A DNA stretch of 13,389 nucleotides from Acidobacteriota bacterium (GCA_021789565.1 JAJYJL010000068.1:1-13389); one strand, 5' to 3'. Positions 1 through 8,064 are shown, numbered from the stretch's first letter. Notes: generated by a model from the letters alone, not told the origin. Numbers and translations are program-made.

Positions 1-378
1 AATGACATTGCCCGCAACACAGGACCTGAAACGGCAAAGATGATCGAGGAAAATTACAGGGCCATCACAGAGCTTGCGCAGATGCACCACATCAAGGTGA
101 TTCTCTGCTCGCTGACGCCGGTCAGCGACTATACGGCCCATCCTCAGACCGTGGGACGCCCTCCCGCGCAAATCCTCGAACTGAACGCCTGGATCAAGAG
201 TTATGCTGCAGAGGTCCATGCCACCTTTGCTGATTATTACTCGGCCCTGGTGGACAGCAAGGGAATGCTGAAAAACGGCTACTCGAATGACGGCTTGCAC
301 CCGAATGACCGGGGCTTTGCCCTGCTGGCGCCCGTGGCCGAAGCCGCCATCGAGAAAGCTTTGCACGAAAAGAAGTGA
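1..378 (+). CDS. SGNH/GDSL-type hydrolase, C-terminal part (5' end outside window)
   Basis: The reading frame is open from the first base and ends with TGA at 376-378, so the gene begins upstream. The first visible residues are N-D-I-A-R-N. They fit block III (GxND) of SGNH hydrolases, whose Asn helps form the oxyanion hole. Near the end the stretch NDGLHPNDRG carries the block V D-x-x-H pair, the catalytic Asp and His. Blocks I and II, including the nucleophilic Ser, lie outside the window. SGNH enzymes are esterases or lipases that often remove acyl groups from carbohydrates; the substrate here cannot be told. The next gene is convergent, and its stop codon lies 29 nt away. An in-frame ATG at 40 exists but is not the true start, because the block III Asn lies upstream of it. 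Confidence 0.85.
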   Translation, partial: NDIARNTGPETAKMIEENYRAITELAQMHHIKVILCSLTPVSDYTAHPQTVGRPPAQILELNAWIKSYAAEVHATFADYYSALVDSKGMLKNGYSNDGLHPNDRGFALLAPVAEAAIEKALHEKK

Positions 379-407
379 AGCCGGGGGCGGCAGCCCGGGG
401 GAGGGAG

Positions 408-1676
408 TTATAGCACCCAGAGGAGAGGCGCCAGACCCAGCACTCCCAGGCCGGCGAGAAGCCACAGACTTTCGGTGCCGGTCTCGCGGTCAGCAAAGAA
501 GCGCGCGTAAACCCCTTTCACCATATTGTTGCTGGCCGCCGCAATCAGAATGCTGGCCGCCGCCACCTGCAAGGGTGTCAGCGTACCGGCCGACTGGGTC
601 ATGCTCATGATGAACGGATCCACGTCCGTCACTCCCGTAATGGCGGCCAGGCCGTAGACCCCGCCGGCGCCCAGGTGCGCAATGGCCAGTCGCGTGGCTA
701 CCAGCATGGCCAGGAACAGGATCGCGAAGAGAAACGCGGCTCCCAGTTCCAGTGGATTTTTCGGTTCGAACTCCCGTTTCACCTCATCCGTACCGGCGTC
801 CTTTCTGCGGGACCAGAGCCAGCCCGTCCCGCTCGCCATCGCAGCCAGAAGCAGGAAAGAAGGGGCAAGGGCGGCCATCAAGGCATGATTGAATAGACCC
901 AGCAGAACCACCAGCCGCAGATACATGATGCCGGAGGCCATCAAGATGCCGCCGGCGAAGAGGTGCCGGTGCTCACCCTGAACGGCCCGTTTGGAAAGGA
1001 CCACGGTGGTGAGGGTGGATGAATAAGCCCCGCCGAGGATGGCGGAGAGGATGACGCCGCCGTGCCCCCGCGTCAGCCGCTGCAGAACGTAACTGCCGTA
1101 GGATATGGCGCTGACCGCCACCACCACCAGCCAGGTCTTGAACGGGTTGATGTGGTATGTTCCAAACGCTTTGTCCGGCAGGGCCGGCAGAATGACCACG
1201 CTCAGCAGCAGAAATTTGGTGAAGGTCAGGATTTCTCCCGATGAGATGCGCCGGGTGAGGCCATCGAGCGCAGCCTTCAACTCCAGCAGCAAGGCGCTGG
1301 CCACGGCCAGGGTGGTGGCAATCCAGAAGTGGTCGTAGTAGACCAGGGCGCCCACCAGGTAGGTGGCTAGCCCCGACATCTCCGTGGTCACGCCGGCCGT
1401 GGGAGTGTTGGTGAGCTTTCGCCAGTACGAAAGCAACAGAAAACCCGCAATCACCACAAATCCCAGTGTGACCGGCAGCAGGTTGCCCTGGGCCATCACG
1501 CCCAGCGCATACGCGATCAACCCGATCAGTGGAAAAGTCCGGACTCCACCAAAAGAATAATTTTCAATCTGCTTCTTGTGTTCCTCCCGTTCGAGTCCAA
1601 TCAGGAAGGCCAGGAAGAGCACGAGCACGATTTTGACGCCGTCCGGTGGCAACCACTGATAGAGTCTGAGCAGCAT
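408..1676 (-). CDS. MgtC/SapB-type membrane protein with DUF4010 domain
   Basis: This 422-residue protein is strongly hydrophobic throughout. The N-terminal part (about residues 13-60) has the MgtC/SapB signature: a membrane helix ending in LIGLERE (25-31) followed by GGVRTFPLIGL (43-53). The rest is a chain of further membrane segments typical of the DUF4010 domain, which is commonly fused to an MgtC-like N-terminus at about this length. MgtC-family proteins are linked to growth at low magnesium and to modulation of ATP synthase in some pathogens; the DUF4010 fusions have no settled function. It lies in the inner membrane. It follows the GH27 gene on the same strand after 140 nt, so co-transcription is possible but the products have no obvious functional link. 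The Shine-Dalgarno before ATG 1676 is weak. Confidence 0.85.
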   Translation of the reverse strand: MLLRLYQWLPPDGVKIVLVLFLAFLIGLEREEHKKQIENYSFGGVRTFPLIGLIAYALGVMAQGNLLPVTLGFVVIAGFLLLSYWRKLTNTPTAGVTTEMSGLATYLVGALVYYDHFWIATTLAVASALLLELKAALDGLTRRISSGEILTFTKFLLLSVVILPALPDKAFGTYHINPFKTWLVVVAVSAISYGSYVLQRLTRGHGGVILSAILGGAYSSTLTTVVLSKRAVQGEHRHLFAGGILMASGIMYLRLVVLLGLFNHALMAALAPSFLLLAAMASGTGWLWSRRKDAGTDEVKREFEPKNPLELGAAFLFAILFLAMLVATRLAIAHLGAGGVYGLAAITGVTDVDPFIMSMTQSAGTLTPLQVAAASILIAAASNNMVKGVYARFFADRETGTESLWLLAGLGVLGLAPLLWVL

Positions 1677-1816
1677 TTTTGAGCTTTACTCGGGGTTCGT
1701 TTTCTAACTTGGATGCTTGGCCAAACTTCCTGTCTGCAACTGTGAATAGACTAAGTTTACACCTTCCGTCTCGTTTGCCGGCCCCCGGGCGAACCGTGAA
1801 ATCCTCAATCGATTCG

Positions 1817-3196
1817 TTACCTTCTGCCGATTCGGTAGAGGCCTGCGCCGTGCGCAGCGATTTGGGCTGAAAATTGGCCGCCATAATCGCCCAGGTTTTC
1901 CTTTTTCCACAAATCGCGAACGGGAACTTTTCCAGCTATCCCCAACTTACGCCACGAAACCGTGACCTCCTCAGGAGCATCGCCCAGGTTGAACAGTGCG
2001 ACGTATTTCTGCCTGGTTCGGGGGGCGTCGGCAACCCACGCGATCTGGTTGCCGCGCGTAAACAGCAGATGATTGCCGGAACTGTATTGATCCACGGCAA
2101 GAACTTCCTGGTTGGTCAGCAGCGAGAGGGTGAAGGGATCAAGGGTGGGCAGGTCGCCGCCCATCATCAGAGGCGAGCGGAAGATCGACCAGAGGGTCAT
2201 CAGGGTGATCTGCTCGTCATGGGTCAGGCGGCTGAGGCGCGGACCATCTTTGAATCCCCGAAGACGCAGCAGGCCGAGAGGCAGCATGTCAGCATCCGGC
2301 CAGTGGTTGGGCCCGATGTGGGGCGCCCACAGGCGGCAGTATCCGAACTGGTTGCGGAGTTCCGGCCAGTTGTCCCACATGTCGTTCGAGATGCGCCACA
2401 TCTGCGAATACTTTTCCACGTTTTCGGCCTCGCACAGCGGCGTCGGGCCGGGGGAGAGGCTCAACACCATGGGCCTGCCGGAACGGGTCATGGCGTTCCG
2501 CAGCGCCTCGATCTCCGGCCCGTGGTAGACCTCGCCGTAAGGGTCGCTGGCGCTGCTCATATCGTCCGCTTTTATGAAGTCCACGCCCCACGAAGCGTAA
2601 AGTTTAGCCAGGGAATCGTAGTAGGCCTTGCCGGCCGCCTTTGACACATCCACTCCGTACATGGCATCCGACCAGGAACAACTGTTCAGCAGGTTGGCAA
2701 TGTCTTTGGCGTGGGCATCGGTCCCGAGAATAGGGAGATTCTGTTCGACGGCTGCGCGCGGTATGCCGCGCATGATGTGAATTCCGAACTTCAAACCGAG
2801 CGAATGGACGTAATCGGCAAGAGGCTTGAATCCCTGCCCGTCTGCCGCGGAAGGGAAGCGATTGGTCGCGGGCAGCAGACGGCCATACTCGTCCATGGCG
2901 GGCGCGCCCTCGACCTGGCCGGCGGGATAGTACCAGTAGTAATCCACCACCACGTACTTCCAGCCATAGATGGCCAGGTGGTCCGCCATGTACCGGGCGT
3001 TGGCTTTCACCTGCTGTTCGTTCACATCCCCGCCGTAGCTGTCGTAGCTGTTCCATCCCATGGGGGGCGTGGGGGCGAGTGCGGCAGAGAGATCTTTTGC
3101 TTTCGACCGGCGGGTCCTGGCCGGCAGCATTCCGGTAGAAAAAATGATACCTGCCCCCAGCAGCAGGAAAAAGAAGGATGGCATCCGTTTCTTCAT
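1817..3196 (-). CDS. exported glycoside hydrolase family 27 (alpha-galactosidase-like)
   Basis: The 459-residue protein starts with a signal peptide (MKKR, then a hydrophobic stretch at 7-24). The GH27 catalytic barrel opens with PPMGWNSYDSYG (44-55). The nucleophile is placed at D211 in FIKADD, the equivalent of the K-Y-D motif; the tyrosine is replaced by alanine here. The acid/base is D272 in RISND, matching the R-x-x-x-D pattern of human alpha-galactosidase A. HWPDADMLPLG (298-308) matches the family's W-x-D-x-D-M segment. The C-terminal 90 or so residues (from about 370) form the usual beta-sandwich. The enzyme should cleave terminal alpha-linked galactose (or N-acetylgalactosamine, or beta-L-arabinopyranose in some members) from oligosaccharides outside the cytoplasm. 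The start at 3196 is supported by a strong Shine-Dalgarno and an upstream promoter-like site. Confidence 0.92.
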   Translation of the reverse strand: MKKRMPSFFFLLLGAGIIFSTGMLPARTRRSKAKDLSAALAPTPPMGWNSYDSYGGDVNEQQVKANARYMADHLAIYGWKYVVVDYYWYYPAGQVEGAPAMDEYGRLLPATNRFPSAADGQGFKPLADYVHSLGLKFGIHIMRGIPRAAVEQNLPILGTDAHAKDIANLLNSCSWSDAMYGVDVSKAAGKAYYDSLAKLYASWGVDFIKADDMSSASDPYGEVYHGPEIEALRNAMTRSGRPMVLSLSPGPTPLCEAENVEKYSQMWRISNDMWDNWPELRNQFGYCRLWAPHIGPNHWPDADMLPLGLLRLRGFKDGPRLSRLTHDEQITLMTLWSIFRSPLMMGGDLPTLDPFTLSLLTNQEVLAVDQYSSGNHLLFTRGNQIAWVADAPRTRQKYVALFNLGDAPEEVTVSWRKLGIAGKVPVRDLWKKENLGDYGGQFSAQIAAHGAGLYRIGRR

Positions 3197-3200
3197 AGAA

Positions 3201-3206
3201 CCTCCC
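3201..3206 (-). promoter_or_regulatory. ribosome binding site of the GH27 gene
   Basis: On the minus strand GGGAGG lies 4 nt before ATG 3196. It is the strongest Shine-Dalgarno in the window and fixes this start, which gives a normal signal peptide. Confidence 0.7.
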
Positions 3207-3225
3207 GGCAGCGGTCAGGCGGCCC

Positions 3226-3254
3226 ATTAAAGCACCTTCATGGCAGCAAAGCAA
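3226..3254 (-). promoter_or_regulatory. sigma70-type promoter candidate for the GH27 gene
   Basis: On the minus strand TTGCTT (3254-3249) and TTTAAT (3231-3226) are separated by exactly 17 nt. Each matches the sigma70 consensus at most positions. Transcription would start roughly 20-25 nt before the start codon, with the Shine-Dalgarno in the leader. It lies in the divergent gap between the GH27 and CPBP genes. It is seen by eye only. Confidence 0.45.
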
Positions 3255-3390
3255 GATGGCCATTGCTTCCGGCGGCCAAAATAACGAGAATAGGTGCCAA
3301 CGGCGCAACCTTGTGCCGGTGGCTGGGGCCTTCGGGAGCCTTTGTGTGCCCCTGCGCTCGGAGCAGTCCGCCTGCCGTGCAGCGGATTTC

Positions 3391-3394
3391 GGAG
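3391..3394 (+). promoter_or_regulatory. ribosome binding site choosing the CPBP start
   Basis: GGAG lies 6 nt before ATG 3401, but it directly abuts the in-frame ATG at 3395. Normal spacing therefore favours 3401. The frame is open far upstream, to 2711 and beyond, but that part runs antisense through the GH27 gene and is not coding. Confidence 0.5.
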
Positions 3395-3400
3395 ATGACG

Positions 3401-4360
3401 ATGTTGGAAATGCCTTCTCTTGAAGATGCGCGCCCACGCCCTGCCATCGGGCTGCTGGTTTCCGTTGCGGGGATACTGGTTCTCGCCACGGTCGCAGGCA
3501 TTCTGGCGATCCGCCTGTCCGTAACCTTCCGGTGGCTGCCCGGCAGGCTGTCGCTGCTGCTCTGGTTTAGCCTGCTGATGCTGCCACTGCTGCTGGGCTT
3601 TTACTGGGCTCTCACGCATCTTCTTGATGGACGCCCGCTGGGTTCTGTGGGGTTCGCCTTCCTCCCCCGATGGAAAACGGAGCTTGCGACCGGCCTGATC
3701 GCCGGGACCGTCATGATCCTGGCCGTTGCCGGCGCCGAGAGCCTGCTGGGGTTTGCCCGGTTCTCGCTGGCTCCGGGCCCGGCGGGACGGACCTTTGTGG
3801 CCGGAACATTGTTGTTTCTAATGCTGATGGCGGCGGCTGCCGACGAAGAGCTGATCTTTCGAGGCTATCCCTTCCAGCGCCTGGTAGAGGTGGCAGGGCC
3901 GGTGGTTGCCGTGGTCGTGGTCTCGGCTTTGTTCGGCGCCGCTCATTTGCGGAACCCGTTCCAGAATTGGATCTCCACGTTAAACACCGCTTTGGTGGGG
4001 GTTTTGCTGGCCGTCTGTTACCTGCGTACCCGCGCCCTCTGGCTCCCTCTGGGAATCCATTTCGCCTGGAATTTTGTCCAGGGATACGTCCTGGGAATGC
4101 CCGTCAGCGGGATGGCTTTCCCGCATGGAATTCTGCGGGCAAAAATCTACGGACCGCTTTGGCTTTCCGGTGGCGCATATGGCCCGGAAGGTAGTATTCT
4201 ATGCCTAGGCGTAATCGCGGCGGGAACGGCTTACTTTTTCGTTTCCAAACGCATTGATACGACCAGCGAGATGCACCAACTGGGGCTCGGTCGAAGAAAC
4301 GAAAAGGCAACTGCACTTCCCCTCTTTCAGTCTGATGGCGTCCCCACCGGGAAACGCTAG
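3401..4360 (+). CDS. CPBP family intramembrane metalloprotease (CAAX/Rce1-type)
   Basis: The predicted protein has 319 residues and many membrane helices. All three conserved CPBP motifs are present in order: EExxxR at E149-E150-R154 (EELIFRGYPFQR), FxxxH at F178-H182, and HxxxN at H220-N224. These glutamates and histidines form the active site in Rce1-type proteases. Members process prenylated proteins in eukaryotes; in bacteria they are linked to bacteriocin self-immunity, signal-peptide handling and other membrane proteolysis. No neighbour suggests a substrate. Two helices at about 16-40 and 50-72 precede the core domain, and a final helix at about 265-282 is followed by a polar tail. It is divergent from the GH27 gene, with a gap of about 200 nt that can hold both promoters. 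An alternative start at 3395 would add two residues. Confidence 0.88.
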   Translation: MLEMPSLEDARPRPAIGLLVSVAGILVLATVAGILAIRLSVTFRWLPGRLSLLLWFSLLMLPLLLGFYWALTHLLDGRPLGSVGFAFLPRWKTELATGLIAGTVMILAVAGAESLLGFARFSLAPGPAGRTFVAGTLLFLMLMAAAADEELIFRGYPFQRLVEVAGPVVAVVVVSALFGAAHLRNPFQNWISTLNTALVGVLLAVCYLRTRALWLPLGIHFAWNFVQGYVLGMPVSGMAFPHGILRAKIYGPLWLSGGAYGPEGSILCLGVIAAGTAYFFVSKRIDTTSEMHQLGLGRRNEKATALPLFQSDGVPTGKR

Positions 4361-4398
4361 AAACGGCGCGACGGACGCGCTGGGGCGTGGGCAAGGGT

Positions 4399-5268
4399 AT
4401 GAGTTATCGTCAGTATTTCCGTCACCATTCACCACCCGCAACTCCCCTGCTCCAGAATGAATCACCTTCCTTCACACGAAACCCACAAAGCTGGTCCCGG
4501 GGCGGATGGTGCGCCTTGCTGGCGGTTGCTGCCGCGATCCTGCTGGCAGGCCCGGCGGGTTTATTTGCCAAGGAGCAGCAACTCGACCAGTTGGGGCGCA
4601 TCCTGCTGATCCGGGGGCTGGACCGCGAAATTGCTGTGGCCAAGATGACGCTGCCGCGCGGAAAGCACGGCCTGTTTATCAATGACAAGGGACAGGTTGA
4701 CCGGGCACGGGTGGAGGAAGAACTCCGTTCGAACGGCCCCGCGATCCAGCCGGGGATACCGGTTGAAATTACGAAGATAAACTTCAAAGACCACGCGATT
4801 ATTTTTGTTATCAACAACGGCAGAAGCCACAAGAAGTGGTACCAGCATATTCAAATCGGCATGGGTGGCGGCGACATGATTCAGCCTCTCGATTCGCAGC
4901 AGCGGCAGAATCCCATTGCTTACGGGTCCTATATCACTCTTAGTTTTAAGGGAGAAAAAGTTCCGGACGTGAGCGTGGAGCAGGCCAAGAAACTGCTGAG
5001 CGTGGCGCTCGATTTCCATCGCCAGTTGCCCACGGAACTCTACTCGCCCCAATTGCCTGTGAAGTTCAAGCAGGCCATCAAGAACCATCAGGTGCTGGTG
5101 GGCATGGATAAAGACGCCGTGCTCTCCGCCAAGGGCACGCCCTTCCGCAAAGTGCGCGAAACCAAGCCCAACGGCGAAGAGACGGAAGACTGGCTCTACG
5201 GCCTCCCTCCCCACGTTCTTTTCGTGACCTTCAACGGCGACACGGTCGTCAAGGTCCACCAGTATTAG
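4399..5268 (+). CDS. anchored or exported protein of unknown function, BamE/SmpA-like C-terminus
   Basis: I do not recognise the whole protein. From ATG 4399 it has 289 residues: a polar, serine/proline-rich N-terminus of about 36 residues, one hydrophobic segment (37-56), then a soluble region outside the cytoplasm. The last 60 residues (229-288) start with VGMDKDAVLSAKGTP, contain a WLYG segment and end FVTFNGDTVVKV. That pattern resembles the BamE/SmpA/OmlA fold (GMxxxxVxxxxGxP...W.Y...v.F..g.v). The middle part (120-185) looks beta-rich. The long stretch before the hydrophobic segment is unusual for a signal peptide, so the product may be a signal-anchored protein or the start may be misplaced. 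GTG at 4387 is an alternative start; neither has a clear Shine-Dalgarno. It follows the CPBP gene by 38 nt and may share its transcript. Confidence 0.7.
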   Translation: MSYRQYFRHHSPPATPLLQNESPSFTRNPQSWSRGGWCALLAVAAAILLAGPAGLFAKEQQLDQLGRILLIRGLDREIAVAKMTLPRGKHGLFINDKGQVDRARVEEELRSNGPAIQPGIPVEITKINFKDHAIIFVINNGRSHKKWYQHIQIGMGGGDMIQPLDSQQRQNPIAYGSYITLSFKGEKVPDVSVEQAKKLLSVALDFHRQLPTELYSPQLPVKFKQAIKNHQVLVGMDKDAVLSAKGTPFRKVRETKPNGEETEDWLYGLPPHVLFVTFNGDTVVKVHQY

Positions 5269-5397
5269 TTTTCATCAACGTCCTTGGCAGGTTCTTGTTC
5301 CCTTTACACATCTATTGACGCTTATTGTGGATATGTAAAAGTGCAGCCCGTGCTCATGGTATTGTGATGTGGTGTTCTCATTGCATTTCCCATGTCC

Positions 5398-6291
5398 TCA
5401 ACCAATCCGCTTGGCCACCCACGTCCCTGTGTTTTCGTCGCGAAGGTAGTACATACGCGTGGTATCCATGTCTTGGGGCCACACCTGCTGTAGCTCCCAG
5501 CCTTCGGATTGCCCGTTCCAGGCAACGAAAAGTCTGTCTGCCTCGGAAACCACAGGGTCTTTCAAAGCCTCGACTAGAAACTGCCTCAATTCTGAAAGCC
5601 TTTTGTTGGGGGCTGCCCATCCGAGAAGAGCCGTGGTTTCTATGTCGATTTTGATCTCGACTTCCAGGTTCTCACCCCTCAGGTCTATGCGGATGCCGGT
5701 CAGTCGTTGTCGGTGCCTGCCGACGAATGCGCTGACAGCATTCTGGAGACAAACGCCGAGTTCGTCCAGCGCGGGAGTCAGGACCCTTTTGCCGGCCCAC
5801 CCCAAAGCCGTAACCCCTAGCACAAACAGGGGCGTGTTCAAGCCGGAGCATAGGATCTTGGCGTCCACGCGAGGTCGGAGGTGCTGAGGAAAAGCATTAA
5901 GCACCCCATCCAAAAGTGCCGGTTCGTCGGCGCTGACGAAGTCGAGGCCCAGACTGAGCCGCATCGACTCCGAATAGGATGGTGCAGCGTCCTGCTTATG
6001 GCAGGGCTCCGTAGGCCCTGGCGCGATCTGCACTCGGGAAGACCGTCTTGCTGGCACACCCCTCAACATACCCTCGACGCTGATATCCTCATCGACATCA
6101 GGCCAATGAACGCCCTGGCCGTCTCCGATAATTTCCCAATTTTTTCGCTGTGCCGGGGTCGCTTCTTTAAGGCGCCAAGACCACTCTAAAGGCACACTTA
6201 CTACCCGGCCGTCTGCGAGGCGAGCGACGATAGCTTGGTCGGTCACTTCGACCGTCACAATGCGGGGTTCAGTCAGGGTTACAGTGCTCAT
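5398..6291 (-). CDS. DUF2442-domain protein with large unknown C-terminal extension (antitoxin-type partner)
   Basis: Residues 8-80 form a complete DUF2442 domain. They show VTDQAIVARLADGR, then W-S-W-R-L, then the family hallmark IIGDGQGVHWPDVDEDIS (54-71) and a G-M-L-R-G helix. DUF2442 proteins are normally little more than this domain (about 80-100 residues) and are usually paired with DUF4160 in what is thought to be a toxin-antitoxin module. This protein continues to residue 297. After a polar linker (81-108) comes an alpha/beta-looking region: strand MRLSLGLDFV (110-119); a short hydrophobic, glycine-containing stretch TPLFVLGVTALGWAG (153-167); strands around RIDLRGENLEVEIKIDIET (201-219); a helix (231-244); and a tryptophan-containing tail. 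I cannot assign that region to a family. Its start codon overlaps the end of the DUF4160 gene by 23 nt, which implies translational coupling. Confidence 0.82.
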   Translation of the reverse strand: MSTVTLTEPRIVTVEVTDQAIVARLADGRVVSVPLEWSWRLKEATPAQRKNWEIIGDGQGVHWPDVDEDISVEGMLRGVPARRSSRVQIAPGPTEPCHKQDAAPSYSESMRLSLGLDFVSADEPALLDGVLNAFPQHLRPRVDAKILCSGLNTPLFVLGVTALGWAGKRVLTPALDELGVCLQNAVSAFVGRHRQRLTGIRIDLRGENLEVEIKIDIETTALLGWAAPNKRLSELRQFLVEALKDPVVSEADRLFVAWNGQSEGWELQQVWPQDMDTTRMYYLRDENTGTWVAKRIG

Positions 6292-6511
6292 TCCAAGCCT
6301 TCCTGATTTTGCTCAGATTTGATTCGATGAGCTGTCGGATCATGTTTATTTCCCGTTCCGGGAAGCCACTGTTCCGAGCGAGTTCGACCGGTTCCAGCCA
6401 GAACTTACATACCATTTTCTCACGTTGCACGTGAACATGCACTGGTTCGTTGCAGTCGAAGCTATAAAAGAACACTCTATAGGGACCGGAAAGATCTCTG
6501 ATCGTGGGCAT
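6269..6511 (-). CDS. DUF4160 family protein (toxin-type partner of DUF2442)
   Basis: This 80-residue protein has the normal size and layout of DUF4160. It starts MPTI, has a strand YRVFFYSFD, then the hallmark EPVHVHVQRE (22-31; family pattern PxHxHv), then FWLEPVELARNSGFPEREI (38-56) and a final helix of the form LIESNLSKIRKAWNEH. DUF4160 genes are very often followed at once by a DUF2442 gene, as here. The pair has been predicted to be a toxin-antitoxin system; the molecular activity of DUF4160 is, to my knowledge, not settled. The 23-nt overlap with the downstream gene supports co-expression. It is divergent from the oxidoreductase gene. The Shine-Dalgarno is poor, and a promoter-like site ends only about 13 nt upstream, so the leader may be very short. 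Confidence 0.88.
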   Translation of the reverse strand: MPTIRDLSGPYRVFFYSFDCNEPVHVHVQREKMVCKFWLEPVELARNSGFPEREINMIRQLIESNLSKIRKAWNEHCNPD

Positions 6512-6524
6512 CGCCCAGGAGTAT

Positions 6525-6552
6525 ACAATACCCGACCTGTAGAACAGTGCAA
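6525..6552 (-). promoter_or_regulatory. promoter candidate for the DUF4160/DUF2442 module
   Basis: On the minus strand TTGCAC (6552-6547) and TATTGT (6530-6525) are 16 nt apart. An overlapping TATACT (6525-6520) is a second possible -10. Transcription would start only about 5-10 nt before the DUF4160 ATG, which fits the lack of a Shine-Dalgarno. Confidence 0.35.
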
Positions 6553-6628
6553 CAAAACCTGCCTGGGAGCGGCCTCCAACCTCCGCACCTGCGCTGCCGC
6601 GAAATCGCAGAATTCAATTTTTTGAGCA

Positions 6629-6657
6629 TTGACGCACGCGATTCTCTCCAGTAGAGT
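6629..6657 (+). promoter_or_regulatory. sigma70-type promoter candidate for the oxidoreductase gene
   Basis: TTGACG (6629-6634) and TAGAGT (6652-6657) are separated by exactly 17 nt. The leader to ATG 6700 would be about 36 nt. It sits back to back with the promoter candidate of the DUF4160 gene, with about 75 nt between the two -35 boxes. Confidence 0.5.
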
Positions 6658-6699
6658 ACCGAGCGGCAGCCAGTCCAATCCTTCAGGCGGTGGAAGCCC

Positions 6700-8064
6700 A
6701 TGTCGGAAAAGGTCAATCGCAGAAGCTTTTTGAAAACGGGAGGCATGATGACGGCGGGAACATTCCTTTCAGGCGGCGTACAGGTTCACGCCATGGCCGC
6801 GGAGCAGGGCGGGCCGGCCAAGCCGGTGGCGGCCAACGACCATCTGCAGATTGCCCTGATTGGCGCGGGCGGCCGCGGACAATCGGACGCCAAGACGGCT
6901 GCGCAGGTGCCGGGCGTCAAGGTGAGGGCCGTGGCGGATTGCTACGACGGGCGGCTCACCCACGCCAAGGAACTTTGGGGCGCCGACATCCAGACCACCC
7001 GCGACTATGCCGAAATCCTGGCCCGCAAGGACATTGACGCCGTCATCATCGGCACGCCTGACCACTGGCACATGCGCGCGGCCACCGACGCCATGAACGC
7101 CGGCAAAGACGTCTATCTTGAAAAGCCCATGATCCACCTTTATTCCGACGGGCCCAAAATCATCGAGACGGCGCAGCGCACCGGGCGCATCCTGCAGGTG
7201 GGCAGCCAGCGCGTCAGCTCCATGATTTACAAAAAGGCGAAGGACCTGCTGGCCTCGGGCGCCATCGGCAAACTGAACATGGTGACGGCCTGGTGGGATC
7301 GCAACTCCTCCATCGGCGCCTGGAATTATTCCGTGCCGCTCGACGCCAACACCACCACCTGCGACTGGCCGCGCTTTCTCGGCACCGCGCCCAAAATTCC
7401 CTGGAACCCCGAACACTTTTTCCAATGGCGAAAGTGGAAAGCCTACGGTTCGGGCCAGGCGGGAGACCTGTTTGTGCACCTGTTCAGCGGCACCCACTTT
7501 GTCACCGGCGTCAACGGCCCCACGCGCGCCATGGCTACCGGGGGGCTTCGCTTCTGGAATGACGGCCGCGACGTGCCCGACGTTCTGCTGGGACTGTTCG
7601 ATTACCCCGAGGGCTTCAACCTGAGCCTGCGCTGCAACTTCGTTGATGGAGGCTCGGAAAGCCAGGGCCTGGTCTTTACCGGGTCTGAGGGAACCATGAC
7701 CATCGGCGACGACGGAGTCGGCCTGGTGCGGGTGCCGCGCTCAAAAGAGCCCGGCTACTCCGTGAATAGTTTTGCCGATGCCATGAAGAAAGAATTTCTG
7801 GCTGCGTATCGCAAGAAGTATCCCATCACGCACCCCACGGGCCCCATCCCCATGGGCGAAGAGAAATATGTCGCCCCGGACGGTTACGACGATACCTACG
7901 ACCACATGACCACTTTCTTTAACGCCGTGCGCACCCGCCAGCCGGTGGTGGAAGATCCTGTCTTCGGATTTCGCGCCGCCGGCGCAGCCCTGCTCAGCAA
8001 CCTCAGCTACGACCGCAAGAAGGTCGTCCACTGGGACCCCGAGAAAATGAAACTGCTGAGCTAG
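6700..8064 (+). CDS. Tat-exported Gfo/Idh/MocA family oxidoreductase
   Basis: The 454-residue protein begins with a twin-arginine signal, NRRSFLKTGG (6-15), followed by a hydrophobic stretch and an AMA-A cleavage-like site near 31-34. It should therefore be folded with its cofactor in the cytoplasm and then exported. The Rossmann domain opens with IALIGAGGRG (51-60, GxGxxG type). Further on come VIIGTPDHWH (115-124) and the family EKP motif (E141-K142-P143), whose lysine contributes to catalysis. The C-terminal alpha/beta domain (from about 180) carries the WDR...NYS...WPRFLGTAP segment common in Tat-exported members from Acidobacteriota, Planctomycetota and Bacteroidota. These enzymes use NAD(P) to oxidise or reduce sugars and their derivatives; some act as glycosidases through a transient oxidation. 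The substrate is unknown. It appears to be transcribed alone. Confidence 0.93.
   Translation: MSEKVNRRSFLKTGGMMTAGTFLSGGVQVHAMAAEQGGPAKPVAANDHLQIALIGAGGRGQSDAKTAAQVPGVKVRAVADCYDGRLTHAKELWGADIQTTRDYAEILARKDIDAVIIGTPDHWHMRAATDAMNAGKDVYLEKPMIHLYSDGPKIIETAQRTGRILQVGSQRVSSMIYKKAKDLLASGAIGKLNMVTAWWDRNSSIGAWNYSVPLDANTTTCDWPRFLGTAPKIPWNPEHFFQWRKWKAYGSGQAGDLFVHLFSGTHFVTGVNGPTRAMATGGLRFWNDGRDVPDVLLGLFDYPEGFNLSLRCNFVDGGSESQGLVFTGSEGTMTIGDDGVGLVRVPRSKEPGYSVNSFADAMKKEFLAAYRKKYPITHPTGPIPMGEEKYVAPDGYDDTYDHMTTFFNAVRTRQPVVEDPVFGFRAAGAALLSNLSYDRKKVVHWDPEKMKLLS

Noticed and set aside
379..407. Terminator between the convergent SGNH and DUF4010 genes
   Set aside because: GGGC-GGCA-GCCC at 385-396 can fold, but the stem is 4 bp and no T run follows on either strand.
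1874..2644. 256-codon open frame on the plus strand
   Set aside because: It is the mirror of the GH27 coding sequence in GC-rich DNA. The GH27 motifs on the minus strand are decisive.
2711..3400. Open frame extending the CPBP gene upstream by 230 codons
   Set aside because: It runs antisense through the GH27 gene, shows no CPBP-like or other recognisable sequence, and the Shine-Dalgarno at 3391 supports the start at 3401.
6346..6746. Minus-strand open frames upstream of the DUF4160 gene
   Set aside because: They overlap DUF4160 in other frames, contain no family motif, and cover both promoter candidates of the divergent gap.
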